Assembly: GCA_030410095.1 (NCBI GenBank)
Contig: JAUFRC010000001.1
Coordinates: 3,242,501 to 3,306,500 of the forward strand
Origin: Paracoccus cavernae
Lineage (GTDB): Bacteria > Pseudomonadota > Alphaproteobacteria > Rhodobacterales > Rhodobacteraceae
Direction of reading: 5' to 3'
Length of the DNA stretch: 64,000 nt
Positions 24,758 through 33,593 of the stretch are shown piece by piece (within the stretch, counting starts at the first letter, position 1; every line of letters starts with the position of its first letter). The notes under the pieces are model-generated. The model was not told the origin of the DNA, made no database searches, and saw only the letters and a list, made by a program, of their open reading frames with translations. A program made the translations under genes and the position numbers.

Positions 24758-24787
24758 TCGCCTCATTCAGAGAAAGGAAGATACAGA

Positions 24788-25177
24788 ATGCGTATTACCC
24801 AAGGTTGCTTTTCCTTCCTGCCCGATCTGGATGATGCCCAGATCACCGCGCAGATCGAGTACATCCTGTCGAAGGATTGGGCCGTCAGCATCGAATATAC
24901 CGACGAGCCCCATGCACGGAACACCTATTGGGAGATGTGGGGCCATCCCATGTTCGACCTGAGCGACGCCAAAGGCGTGATGATGGATCTGGACGAATGC
25001 CGCAAGGCGAATGCCGACGCCTATATCCGCATCAACGCCTTCGACAACCATCGCGGCTGGGAGACGGTGATGATGTCCTTCATCGTCCAACGCCCGAAAA
25101 ACGAGCCGAGCTTCCGCACATGGCGGCAAGAGGTCGACGGCCGCTCGATGCGCTACACCCATGAAATGGTGAGCTGA
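24788..25177 (+). CDS. cbbS: RuBisCO small subunit, red-type
   Basis: Intact 129-residue subunit that caps the L8 core. It starts MRITQGCFSFLPDLDDAQI, and contains ARNTYWEMWGHPMFDL and a C-terminal extension (RTWRQEVDGRSMRYTHEM) that forms the beta-hairpin typical of red-type small subunits. It lies 30 nt after cbbL and 73 nt before cbbX. Confidence 0.97.
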   Translation: MRITQGCFSFLPDLDDAQITAQIEYILSKDWAVSIEYTDEPHARNTYWEMWGHPMFDLSDAKGVMMDLDECRKANADAYIRINAFDNHRGWETVMMSFIVQRPKNEPSFRTWRQEVDGRSMRYTHEMVS

Positions 25178-25191
25178 GCGCAGATCAAAAG

Positions 25192-25211
25192 CCGGGGGCT
25201 TTCCGCCCCGG
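25192..25211 (+). promoter_or_regulatory. Stem-loop between cbbS and cbbX
   Basis: CCGGGG and CCCCGG pair around an eight-base loop. It lacks a T-run, so it more likely slows 3' decay of the cbbLS message or lowers read-through into cbbX than fully terminates. Confidence 0.4.
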
Positions 25212-25250
25212 ACCCCGAGGGTATTTTCATGACGAAGAAAGGGCGAGGCC

Positions 25251-26177
25251 ATGGACGGCGATGTGAAGACGGTTCCGACAGTGGTCGATCTCAAGCAGGA
25301 ATATGAAAGCTCGGGCGTGCGCGAGGTCCTCGACGAGCTGGACCGCGAGCTGATCGGGCTGGCGCCGGTCAAGGAGCGCATCCGCGAGACCGCCGCGCTT
25401 TTGCTGGTCGACAAGGCGCGCCGCGATCTGGGCCTGGCTTTCGAGACACCGACCCTGCACATGAGTTTCACCGGCAACCCCGGCACCGGCAAGACCACGG
25501 TTGCGCTGAAAATGGCGGGTTTGCTGCACCGTTTGGGCTATGTGCGCAAAGGTCATCTGGTTTCGGTCACGCGCGACGATCTGGTCGGGCAATACATCGG
25601 CCATACCGCGCCCAAGACCAAAGAGGTGTTGAAAAAGGCCATGGGTGGCGTCTTGTTCATCGACGAGGCCTACTATCTCTACCGTCCCGACAACGAGCGC
25701 GACTACGGGCAGGAGGCGATCGAGATCCTTTTGCAGGTCATGGAAAACAACCGCGACGATCTTGTCGTGATCATGGCGGGCTATGCCGACCGGATGGACC
25801 GCTTCTTTTCGGCGAACCCCGGTTTCCGCTCGCGGATCGCGCATCACATTGAATTCCCCGACTATAGCGATCAGGAGCTGGAGCGCATCGCTGCGACCAT
25901 GCTGGAAAATCAGGGCTATGTTCTGGATGAAGGGGCCAAGGCCGCAATGGCGGAATATGTGCGTTTGCGGCGCGGGCAACCCCATTTTGCCAATGCGCGC
26001 TCCATCCGCAATGCGCTGGATCGGGCGCGTCTGCGTCAGGCCAATCGGCTGTTTATGAGCGGGGTGCCGGTTGACGCCGCCGCGCTTTCGACCATATCGG
26101 AGCCAGACATTCGTGCGAGCCGCGTTTTCGACGGCGGACTCGACATCGACGGCAGCCGAAGAAAGGACCAGCCATGA
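25251..26177 (+). CDS. cbbX: RuBisCO activase CbbX (AAA+ ATPase)
   Basis: Hexameric motor that pulls the CbbL C-terminus to release inhibitory sugar phosphates from red-type RuBisCO. Intact, 308 residues: Walker A GNPGTGKT at 75-82, pore-loop YIG at 115-117, Walker B LFIDEA at 135-140, arginine-rich sensor region [19 protein letters not shown]. Its presence right after cbbLS confirms the red-type enzyme. The stop overlaps the rpe ATG by four bases. Confidence 0.97.
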   Translation: MDGDVKTVPTVVDLKQEYESSGVREVLDELDRELIGLAPVKERIRETAALLLVDKARRDLGLAFETPTLHMSFTGNPGTGKTTVALKMAGLLHRLGYVRKGHLVSVTRDDLVGQYIGHTAPKTKEVLKKAMGGVLFIDEAYYLYRPDNERDYGQEAIEILLQVMENNRDDLVVIMAGYADRMDRFFSANPGFRSRIAHHIEFPDYSDQELERIAATMLENQGYVLDEGAKAAMAEYVRLRRGQPHFANARSIRNALDRARLRQANRLFMSGVPVDAAALSTISEPDIRASRVFDGGLDIDGSRRKDQP

Positions 26178-26863
26178 CATTCGACCGCGCGATAAAGATC
26201 GCCCCTTCCATCCTGTCAGCGGATTTCGCGAATTTCGGTCAGGAATGCCAAGCGATCGAAGCGCAGGGGGCGGATTGGGTCCATGTGGATGTGATGGACG
26301 GGCATTTCGTGCCCAATATCACCTTCGGTCCCGCGACCTGCAAAGCGATCCGGCCCCATATCAAAGGGGTGATGGACGTCCATCTCATGATCTCTCCGGT
26401 CGACAGCTATATCGAGGCATTCGCCGCGGCAGGCAGCGACTTCATCACCGCCCATGTCGAGGCAGGCCCCCATATCCACCGCACGCTTCAGGCGATCCGC
26501 GGGGCAGGGGCCAAGGCGGGGCTTGCGCTTAACCCTGGCACGCCTGCGGAAGCGGCGGCGATGTTGCTCGATGATGTCGATCTGATCTGCGTCATGACCG
26601 TGAACCCCGGTTTCGGCGGGCAGAAGTTCATTCATAGCCAGGTCGAAAAGGTCCGCACCCTGCGCGCCATGATCGGCGACCGTCCGATACATATCGAGAT
26701 CGACGGCGGCGTCGATCCGGTGACCGCGCCTTTGGTGGCTGCGGCGGGTGCGGATGTGCTGGTGGCGGGCTCGGCGGTTTTCCGTGGCGGTTCGGTCTCG
26801 GATCCCGCGCCTTACGGCGAGAACATCCGCGCGATCCGTGCGGCGGCCGAGGCTGCGGTCTAA
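26174..26863 (+). CDS. rpe: Ribulose-phosphate 3-epimerase
   Basis: Interconverts ribulose- and xylulose-5-phosphate, feeding cbbP. Intact, 229 residues with [38 protein letters not shown]-type [20 protein letters not shown] and [14 protein letters not shown]. Terminal gene of the operon (cbbE position), followed by a strong terminator. cbbY, cbbZ and cbbG, found in some cbb operons, are absent. Confidence 0.95.
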   Translation: MTFDRAIKIAPSILSADFANFGQECQAIEAQGADWVHVDVMDGHFVPNITFGPATCKAIRPHIKGVMDVHLMISPVDSYIEAFAAAGSDFITAHVEAGPHIHRTLQAIRGAGAKAGLALNPGTPAEAAAMLLDDVDLICVMTVNPGFGGQKFIHSQVEKVRTLRAMIGDRPIHIEIDGGVDPVTAPLVAAAGADVLVAGSAVFRGGSVSDPAPYGENIRAIRAAAEAAV

Positions 26864-26890
26864 GGCTGATCCCGCCTGTTGCTGTGACGA

Positions 26891-26916
26891 AAAAGGCAGC
26901 CCGAGGGCTGCCTTTT
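26891..26916. terminator. Bidirectional intrinsic terminator at the end of the cbb operon
   Basis: A 12-bp arm pair (AAAAGGCAGCCC / GGGCTGCCTTTT) between rpe and the convergent RTX gene, with A and T tails. Confidence 0.9.
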
Positions 26917-26963
26917 GCGTTCCGGCTTGTGGCCGGCCGGAAGTTAGCTCCGGCCGGAGAGGC

Positions 26964-27971
26964 TTAGAGGAAGAAATCGCGTGCGCCGAGATTGGCCAGC
27001 CCGCTGACGCCGATTTCCATATCCGCCACGCAGTCGCCGTTGACGTCGACGCGGACGACGGTGCCGGTGAGGGTCCAGACCGACCACGCGCCGTTGGCCA
27101 CAGCGCGGCTGCCGCCCCAAGTGAAGGCCTGGTCGCCGTCGAGGCCGGTGTTGGCGTCGATAGCCGAGAGGTCGATGTTGTCGATACCGGCTTCGAAGTC
27201 GTAGATCGTGTCACGGTTGTAACCGACGGCGCTATCCTGAACCGATTTGAAGACAAAGAGGTCCGTCGAGCAATCCCAGAAGCCGGCATACATCTTGTCG
27301 CTGCCCAGATCGCCGATGATGGTATCGCCACCCGAACCGCCACGCAGAATGTCGTTGCCGTTCCAGCCGGTCAGTACGTCGTCTCCTGTGCCGCCGTCCA
27401 GCGTGTCGTTGCCTTCACCCGCGAGCAGCGTGTCGTTGCCGCGACCGCCCGAGATGTAGTCGTTGCCTGCACCGCCGTCGATCTGGTTGTCGTAGTTGTC
27501 GCCCTCAAGGCAGTCGTTGAACGCCGAACCATAGAGGTTTTCGATGCTGATATAGGTATCGCCCGCCGCATCGCCGGTGTTGAAGAAGGTGAAGCCGAGA
27601 TCGACGGTCACACCACGGCTCGCGGTCGAATAATCGGCATAGTCGCGACCCGCGCCGCCGTTGAGCACGTCCGCGCCCGCGCCGCCGATCAGGCGGTCGT
27701 TGCCGTCGCCGCCGTAGAGGTAGTCATTGTCCGCGCCGCCATCGATGCGGTCGTCGCCGTCGCCGCCATAAAGCGTGTCGCGGCCGGCTTCGCCCCAGAT
27801 ATTGTCGTTGCCGATACCGCCATAAACGAGGTCGCTGCCCGCGCCGGCGAAGACCTGATCGTTGCCCGCGCCGGCATCAATCGTGTCGTTCCCGCCAAAG
27901 CCGTGGATCTGGTTGTCCTCGTCGCCGCCGACCAGCAGGTTCGCCCAGTCATCGCCGTAAATAATCGTCAT
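26964..27971 (-). CDS. RTX-repeat calcium-binding protein, likely type I secreted
   Basis: Intact, 335 residues. About a dozen GGxGxDxUx nonapeptides fill residues 10-125 and 165-235 (for example GGDGDDRIDGGADNDYLYGG). They form calcium-binding beta-rolls once secreted. A serralysin-like C-terminal segment (DLFVFKSVQDSAVGYNRDTI, YDFEAGIDNIDLSAID) ends in RDFFL, the kind of acidic-to-hydrophobic tail recognised by type I secretion. No N-terminal signal peptide and no catalytic domain are visible, and no transporter genes are near. The repeats also explain the periodic DNA in this stretch. Confidence 0.85.
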   Translation of the reverse strand: MTIIYGDDWANLLVGGDEDNQIHGFGGNDTIDAGAGNDQVFAGAGSDLVYGGIGNDNIWGEAGRDTLYGGDGDDRIDGGADNDYLYGGDGNDRLIGGAGADVLNGGAGRDYADYSTASRGVTVDLGFTFFNTGDAAGDTYISIENLYGSAFNDCLEGDNYDNQIDGGAGNDYISGGRGNDTLLAGEGNDTLDGGTGDDVLTGWNGNDILRGGSGGDTIIGDLGSDKMYAGFWDCSTDLFVFKSVQDSAVGYNRDTIYDFEAGIDNIDLSAIDANTGLDGDQAFTWGGSRAVANGAWSVWTLTGTVVRVDVNGDCVADMEIGVSGLANLGARDFFL

Positions 27972-28938
27972 AGTTCACACTCCACAAGTCAGAACGAGTT
28001 AAAATGAGCAGTGACATACCCCTCGCTGCGCTTATGCGCGATTTGTTTGGGTCTGGGCAATCATTTGCTGCATTAATCTGTGCAGTTGGTTAATTTTTCA
28101 TCAAATGCGACGGAGTTTGCGGCTTTGCGGTCGCAGTTCCCGTTTATCCGGTGCGCCGCGGCGGGAAATCCGCTTGGGGTATTGCGATTTTTGATCGCCT
28201 CGAGGGCGCGCGACCGAGATGAAGCGGCGCGGAATTCGGGTCGCGAACAGGTGCGGCAGGAGCCCAAGGCAGGGCGTGGATCGGGAGGTGCGAATGGGCA
28301 TGGCAGGGGGACTTGCAGGATGATCTGCCCGAAAGGCCCGTTGCGACTGTGCGGACTTTGGCTGTGTTTTGGATCCGGATTATACGGATAAGCTGCTGTT
28401 TCAGCGACGCGAATCAATTTCATCCGAGCATGCGGCCCGATCGGGCTGGGCAAACTGCGCCGGTCCGGACCGGAAGCCGCCGTCGTGTCCGATTGCCGAT
28501 CGGCTGGCAGGGCGGGAGGGCGTCCTTTGCTGCCGCGAAAGGGGGCTCGCGAGAGACCCGCGAGTTGGGCACCGGCTACGCGTGAAGCCAGGCCGGAACG
28601 GCTGTGGAAAACGTTCCGTTTTGGCTATGTGAGGACCAATGCGCTTTGAAACCTTCGTCGGGTTATTAAAAATTTTTAGCGAACCTATCCAAATGGACAG
28701 ATAGGTTTTGGGGCCGATCACGCGGCTGTTATGGGCGCTTCTTATCGAAAGGTGCGCGCGCAATTGTAACCGGAAGATGAGTTCTCTCGAGTTCTCTAAT
28801 CCGGAAGGTTAATCGCACTGCCCACCGGTTCCTTGATTCGCGAGGCCTGTTTTACATAACACCGCCCGCTGGCGGGCGGAGCGGTTTCCTTGGCGACGCG
28901 CTCCGGCTATCTTGCGCGAAATTGCGGAAAGTAAGCGG
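27972..28938. other. Gene-poor intergenic stretch of 967 bp
   Basis: No reading frame here has recognisable protein likeness. It should contain promoters of the RTX gene (left end) and waaA (right end). At 28682-28707 AACCTATC and GATAGGTT form an inverted repeat with a ten-base spacer, next to an AT-rich patch (TTATTAAAAATTTTTAG), which could be a regulator site or hairpin. Confidence 0.5.
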
Positions 28939-30217
28939 ATGCCGGATCAATACGCGCCAGTCAGTTTGCGGGGCCGCCTCGGCGCTGCGCTTTATCGCGG
29001 CCTGAGCGTGGCGGGGGCGCTTTGTTGCGGCCGGTGGCGGTGCTCGGCAAGGACGATCTGGCCGAAAGGCTGGCGTTGACGCCGCCGGACGGGGCGGATC
29101 AGGAAAATGTGCCCGCGCAACCGGTCTGGCTTCATGGCGCGAGTGTCGGAGAGCTGAATTCGGCACGTCTGCTCGTCGATGCCTTGGCGCGCGAATGGCC
29201 GCTTTATCTGACCGCGAACAGCCTGACCGGACGGGCCGCCGCGCGGGCTGGGGGCAGCGCGCAAGCCTTGCGCCTTTGGATGTGCCTGCGGCGATCACGC
29301 GCTTTCTGGCGCAGGTGCGGCCTCTGGTTTCGGTCACGGTCGAGAATGAAATCTGGCCCAATCGCGCCCGCATTCTGGACCGGCAGGGCATTCCGCGCGT
29401 CATAGTGGGGGCGCGGATGTCGGTTCGCTCCGCGGAGCGTTGGGCCAAAATGCCGGCGCTGATCGGGCCGGTTCTGGGCGGGATCTCGGTTCTGTCCGCG
29501 CAGGACGGCGCGACCGAGGAGCGTCTTTTGCGGTTGGGCCTTCCCGAGGCGGCGCTGACCGGCAAACTCAACCTCAAGTTGCTTGCGCCCGCGAGAATCG
29601 TCGCGCGACCTTCGGGCCCGCTGCGCGATGTCACCATTCTCGCGGCCTCGACACATGAGGGCGAAGAAGCGGTCGTACTTGACGCCTATCTCTCGGCGCG
29701 GGTGGCGCATCCCGATCTGAGGCTGATCCTCGCGCCGCGCCATCCCGAACGCGGCAACGAGGTTGCGGCGCTGATCGCCGCGCGCGGCCTGAGCTTTGCC
29801 CGCCGCACGCAGGGAGCCGGGCCCGGAGATCATCCGGTGTTTCTGGCCGATACTCTGGGCGAGATGGCGCGCTGGTATGATGCGGCGGCGGTCTGTGTGA
29901 CCGGCGGCTCCTTTACCGATCGCGGCGGCCATACGCCGTGGGAGCCCGCGGCCCATCTTTGCGCGACGCTCCACGGTCCGCATGTCGCGAATTTCGCCGA
30001 TGATTACGGTGCGCTCGATCAAGCGGAGGCGTCTTTGGCGGTCTCGGCCGAGACCCTCGGTGCGGCTTTGGACGCGCTTGCCGGCGATCGCGCGCGGGTT
30101 GCGCGGATGGGGGAGGCGGCGCATGCGCTTCTGCATCACCGCGCCGGAAATCCCGATCCGCTTTTGGCGCGCATTGCCGATCTGGCCCTGCAGCGCACTT
30201 GCACCAGCGCCCGATAG
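28939..30217 (+). CDS. waaA: 3-deoxy-D-manno-octulosonic acid (Kdo) transferase-like (two frame breaks)
   Basis: Inner-membrane glycosyltransferase that adds Kdo to lipid A. Joined frames read MPDQYAPVSLRGRLGAALYR, VWLHGASVGELNSARLLVDA, LYLTANSLTGRAAA, then VTVENEIWPNRARILDRQGI and ILAPRHPERGNEVAAL. The late signature is GGHTPWEPAAH where most homologues have GGHNPLEPA. Breaks near 29025 (GGGGG/GTTG) and 29255 (GGGG). A little over 420 residues after repair. The assignment to WaaA rests on these motifs; a paralogue with other acceptor is possible. Confidence 0.85.
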
Positions 30218-30245
30218 TTCCGATATTGGGAACAGAGGTGTTCCC

Positions 30246-30664
30246 ATGATCCGTTACAATCTGCGCTGTGAGCAAGGCCATGATTTTGATGGTTGGTTCC
30301 GCTCGTCCGAAGGCTATGACAGCCAGCGTGCGGCGGGGCAGGTGACCTGTACGATCTGTGGTTCGAGCAAAGTCGAAAAGGCGCTGATGGCGCCGGGGTG
30401 GCGACCGCCCATGCCGCCGCGCCCGACCTGCAAAGCCCGCGCAACGAGCGCGAGAAACTCGTCGAAAAGTTGCGCGAGCATGTCGAGAAGAACTCGGACT
30501 ATGTCGGCATGTCCTTTGCCGCCGAGGCGCGCGCCATGCACGAGGGCCTCAAACCCGAACGCGCGATCCACGGCGAGGCCAAGCCGGAAGAGGCGCGCCA
30601 GCTTCTCGCCGAAGGCATTCAGGTCGCGCCCTTGCCCTTCCTGCCGCGCCAAAAGGCGAACTGA
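30246..30664 (+). CDS. DUF1178 family protein (frame break)
   Basis: Conserved alphaproteobacterial protein of unknown role. It starts MIRYNLRCEQGHDFDGWFRS and has a zinc-ribbon-like pair (C8 and TCTICGSSKVEKALMAP), typical for the family. One frame break near 30400 (GGGGTGG) joins it to NEREKLVEKLREHVEKNSDY, GMSFAAEARAMHEGL and the end LLAEGIQVAPLPFLP. About 140 residues. It is the last chromosomal gene before the integrated element. Confidence 0.85.
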
Positions 30665-30835
30665 GGCAGTCCACGCCACGGAGGACCGCATTCCGCGGGC
30701 CCTGTCGGTATGGGGTTTCCCGGATACGGATCGGGAACGGGCGGCGCCGCAGCATGGCGCATAGACGCAAGAACGCGATCACGATTGTGATCCAAGTTGC
30801 GCATTTTCAGGGGAATTCGGTTTGCCGAGGCGCTC

Positions 30836-30850
30836 TGGAGGTGGGTACCG
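30836..30850. repeat. Left attachment site (attL) of the tRNA-Cys element
   Basis: The 15-mer TGGAGGTGGGTACCG is identical to 38581-38595. It is a loose copy of the tRNA-Cys 3' end, with no tRNA around it. Confidence 0.9.
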
Positions 30851-30870
30851 CCGCCGATGGTGTGTCGTAT

Positions 30871-30964
30871 GGTGTCGCAATGCGCTCCATATAAAATAAT
30901 ATTATCAAATATTTGCATGGGTTTTTAATTCTGATCGGTCGCGATATGTTGCAAGGTGTCGCAA
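30871..30964 (+). repeat. Direct repeats GGTGTCGCAA, possible integrase arm sites
   Basis: GGTGTCGCAA occurs at 30871-30880 and again at 30955-30964, between attL and the integrase gene, separated by an AT-rich patch with ATAAAATAATATTATC. Their place suits arm-type binding sites or an operator of int; only the repeats themselves are seen. Confidence 0.4.
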
Positions 30965-31010
30965 CCGATGGTAGCGTTTTTGGTGGGTTGAATGACGGGT
31001 TGATACTGCC

Positions 31011-32296
31011 ATGCCAAAGCGCGCCAAAGAACTTTCTGCTATCGAGGTGAAACGCCTTGCCGAGGGTGTTCACCCTGTCGGCGGCGTCGCCGGTTTGTAC
31101 TTGCAGGTTGTAGGGCAGGGGAAATCTTGGCTCTTGCGCGCGACTGTGGGCGCAAAGCGGCGTGAGATAGGGTTGGGAGCCTATCCCGAGGTTACGCTCG
31201 CCAACGCTCGTGAGAAAGCCGCCCACACGCGCGAGATGATCCGGCAGGGAGTTGATCCAGTCGAGCAACGCAAGGCCCTTCGCGCGGAACTGGTAGCGGC
31301 GCAAAAGCGCGGGTTGCTGTTTGCTGATGCGGTCGACCTGTTTGCGCCCATCAAGGCGAAGAAACTATCTGCCGGAAAATACCGCGAACAATGGCGTGAT
31401 AGCCTTGATAAGTATGCTGTGCCCGAACTCGGGAAGATGTTGGTTGGTGACATTTCTCGCGACGATCTGCTGCGGGTCTTGCGTCCGCTGTGGGATGCAA
31501 AGACCGTGACCGCTGACAAGCTACGCCGAAAAATTCACGAAGTTTTGGAACATGCTGCTGCCAACGGGCATCGGAGTGGGGACAACCCCGCCCGCTGGGA
31601 GGGCAATCTCAAATCTGAGTTTTCAGAAGTGAGTGCTGCCACCGAGAACTATCCGGCATTGCAATTGAAGGACTTGCCGAGGTGGTGGGAAGCTCTCTCT
31701 CGCCGCGACGGGATGGGGGCCGCTGCGTTGCGCTTTCAGACGATGACCGCAACTCGGGCGGGTGCGGTCCGCTATATGTCATGGTCCGAGGTTGATTTGC
31801 CGGGTCGTGTCTGGACGGTTCAGCCGGGCCGTCAGTCATCAAAGATCAGCCGCCGCGATGGTCCGAGGCGAGTTCCCTGACAGATGAAATGATCGCGCTA
31901 CTGGAAGCCTTGCCGAGGCAGGAGCGCAGCGATCTGGTTTTCTGGGCACCACGGGGCGGAGCGCTGTCGGATGCTACATTGGGGAAGGTGATGCGGACGC
32001 TGCACGACGCTGACGTGAAGGCTGGGGGCGCTGGTTTCGTGGATGCCAAGACTGGCGAAGCTGCCGTGCCGCACGGGAACCGCAGCGCGTTCAAGGTCTG
32101 GGCATCAGAAAAGGCCGGATATGACTGGAATTTGTCGGAGGCCGCGCTCTGGCACAAGCTGGGGAACAAAGTCGAGCAAGCCTATGCTCGGACAGATATG
32201 CTGGATCGGCGCAAGGCCATGATGAGTGACTGGTGCCGCTGCTTGCGGGGTGATGTCGCGCCCAAGCTGGTCGCACTGCTCGGTGGCGCGGCGTAA
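31011..32296 (+). CDS. int: Tyrosine recombinase (P4-type integrase, DUF4102 N-terminus; frame break)
   Basis: Catalyses integration and excision at tRNA-Cys. The N-terminal arm-binding domain is GLYLQVVGQGKSWLLRAT and GAYPEVTLANAREKA. The core has the first catalytic Arg at residue 249 (TATRAGAVRYMSWSE), and, after a break near 31878 in CCC, LTDEMIALLEALPRQ, the HXXR box HGNRSAFKVWASE and the nucleophile Tyr in EQAYARTDMLDRRKA. One restored C rebuilds about 428 residues. Since other chromosomal genes show the same type of break, the integrase may well be active. Its stop overlaps the next ATG by one base. Confidence 0.92.
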
Positions 32297-32835
32297 TGGG
32301 GAGGCGTGGGCACCGCCCTGTCTTGATGCGGGCGACGGATGCAGCCGTTGCTGCCCGGTGGCTTCGCGACGCCGCCATTCCGGCCCTGCGCGCCATGCCG
32401 GGCACGATCTTGGGTGGGGGCTATGGCGAAACCATCGTTCGGCTTGAGCAACTGGCCGGGTCGCTGGCCGACACATCGGGCCGCAAGCGCGGCTCGCCAG
32501 AGTTTTCGACTCTAATTGAAGTCGCAGACGCTGCTGCTTTCGTACGCGCGGTTTCAGCGTGTCGCCCAGCATGGCCGTTGCGACATTCCCCGGCAATCGT
32601 GCGGTTGGCCGTGGCAATGCAGAATGGTGGGAAGGCGAAGCGGCGGGGGCGGCATTCGCTTACCAAGGATGAAGTCGCGTTGCGTGTGGCTGGTGGTATC
32701 GCTCTAGATGATCGGCATCGCAAACGTCTCGTCGCAAGGAGACGGCGCGACGCTGCAGGCAGGATATGGGTCACCGAATCATTGGCGCGCGGCGAAACGA
32801 TTTTGACCTCAACCGTGCCCTTCCCGAAAATCTGA
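32296..32835 (+). CDS. Unknown basic protein coupled to the integrase
   Basis: Not recognised. 179 residues, rich in Arg and Ala, with no signal peptide or membrane segment. A middle part (YGETIVRLEQLAGSLADTS) could be helical. The C-terminal third (GRHSLTKDEVALRVAGGI, DDRHRKRLVARRRRDAAG) is very basic, suggesting nucleic-acid contact. Its ATG shares one base with the int stop (TAATG), so translation is coupled, as would suit an integration or excision helper. It ends about 70 nt before alpA. Confidence 0.6.
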   Translation: MGRRGHRPVLMRATDAAVAARWLRDAAIPALRAMPGTILGGGYGETIVRLEQLAGSLADTSGRKRGSPEFSTLIEVADAAAFVRAVSACRPAWPLRHSPAIVRLAVAMQNGGKAKRRGRHSLTKDEVALRVAGGIALDDRHRKRLVARRRRDAAGRIWVTESLARGETILTSTVPFPKI

Positions 32836-32906
32836 CCAAATTAACGCCACTGCCCGTGTGCGGCTGGACGCGGCACCTTGCGATTATCAAATCAAGGGGT
32901 GAACCG

Positions 32907-33083
32907 ATGCACTATCTTTCCGTTAAAAAAGTCGCCGAACGCTATGGCGAGAACCCCGCTACGACGTGGCGGCGCGTTCAGAACGATCCCAAATTCCCAC
33001 GTCCGGTCAAATTGTCGCCGGGCTGTACGCGCTGGAAACTGGCTGATCTTGAAGCGTGGGAACAGACGCTTTCCGCAGCCTGA
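32907..33083 (+). CDS. alpA: AlpA-like excisionase/transcription regulator
   Basis: 58-residue helix-turn-helix protein of the AlpA/MerR-like group, starting MHYLSVKKVAERYGEN. The order helix-turn-helix (VAERYGENPATTWRRV), then FPRPVKLSPGCTRWKLADLE and AWEQ, is characteristic of AlpA, which in P4-like elements controls excision and integrase expression. Preceded by AAGGGG as a ribosome-binding site. Sits between integrase and helicase as in P4 and PICI elements. Confidence 0.88.
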   Translation: MHYLSVKKVAERYGENPATTWRRVQNDPKFPRPVKLSPGCTRWKLADLEAWEQTLSAA

Positions 33084-33200
33084 TCCGCCCAATCTGTCGG
33101 GATGCAAACGCCCGGCGATCCGAAGACCCCGGGCGGCGCAGATGATAAAGCAGCGTTATGCTATCACACTGCGCTCGCCCCGCAAGCCGTAAGGCAAACA

Positions 33201-33593
33201 ATGAAAATCACAAATCTCGCTGCGCCGTTCATGCGAGCATTCGCGCATCCCGATGTCAGCCGCGTCGCGACCGGCCTGCACGACATCTACTCCGACCACC
33301 GCGAGTTCATGACGGATGACGAGCAGAACCGCGCGGTTTGGTCTGCGTCCAGTCTGGAAACGCTGGCGACGAGCTACTGGGCCGATCTAAACGCCCTCGC
33401 GGGCCAGCCGTTGCCCGATCCGGGCATCCGCCCGCCGTCGAGCCAAATTCACCCATATTCCAAACGTACACCCGATCTGGACGACATGCTGGGCTTTTAC
33501 CACAGGTGCCGGGAGTTTCTGGATCGCCTCGAGGTCGCAGTGGAGAAGCGCCGCGCCCGCCGCGCGCTGATCGGGGGCAGGGATGATGATTGA
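33201..33593 (+). CDS. Unknown protein upstream of the helicase
   Basis: Not recognised. 130 residues starting MKITNLAAPFMRAFAHPDVS, with a mainly helical, charged composition and a basic end (EVAVEKRRARRALIGGRDDD). No signal or membrane segment. Its end overlaps the helicase start by 11 nt, so it is translated with it and may be a replication accessory. The start at 33201 is preferred to earlier in-frame codons because their translation looks non-coding. Confidence 0.6.
   Translation: MKITNLAAPFMRAFAHPDVSRVATGLHDIYSDHREFMTDDEQNRAVWSASSLETLATSYWADLNALAGQPLPDPGIRPPSSQIHPYSKRTPDLDDMLGFYHRCREFLDRLEVAVEKRRARRALIGGRDDD

Noticed and set aside
27000..27950. Periodic DNA that could pass for a CRISPR array or tandem repeat
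   Set aside because: The period is that of RTX nonapeptide codons with variable third bases, within one open frame; no constant repeats with unique spacers. No CRISPR array was found anywhere in the window.
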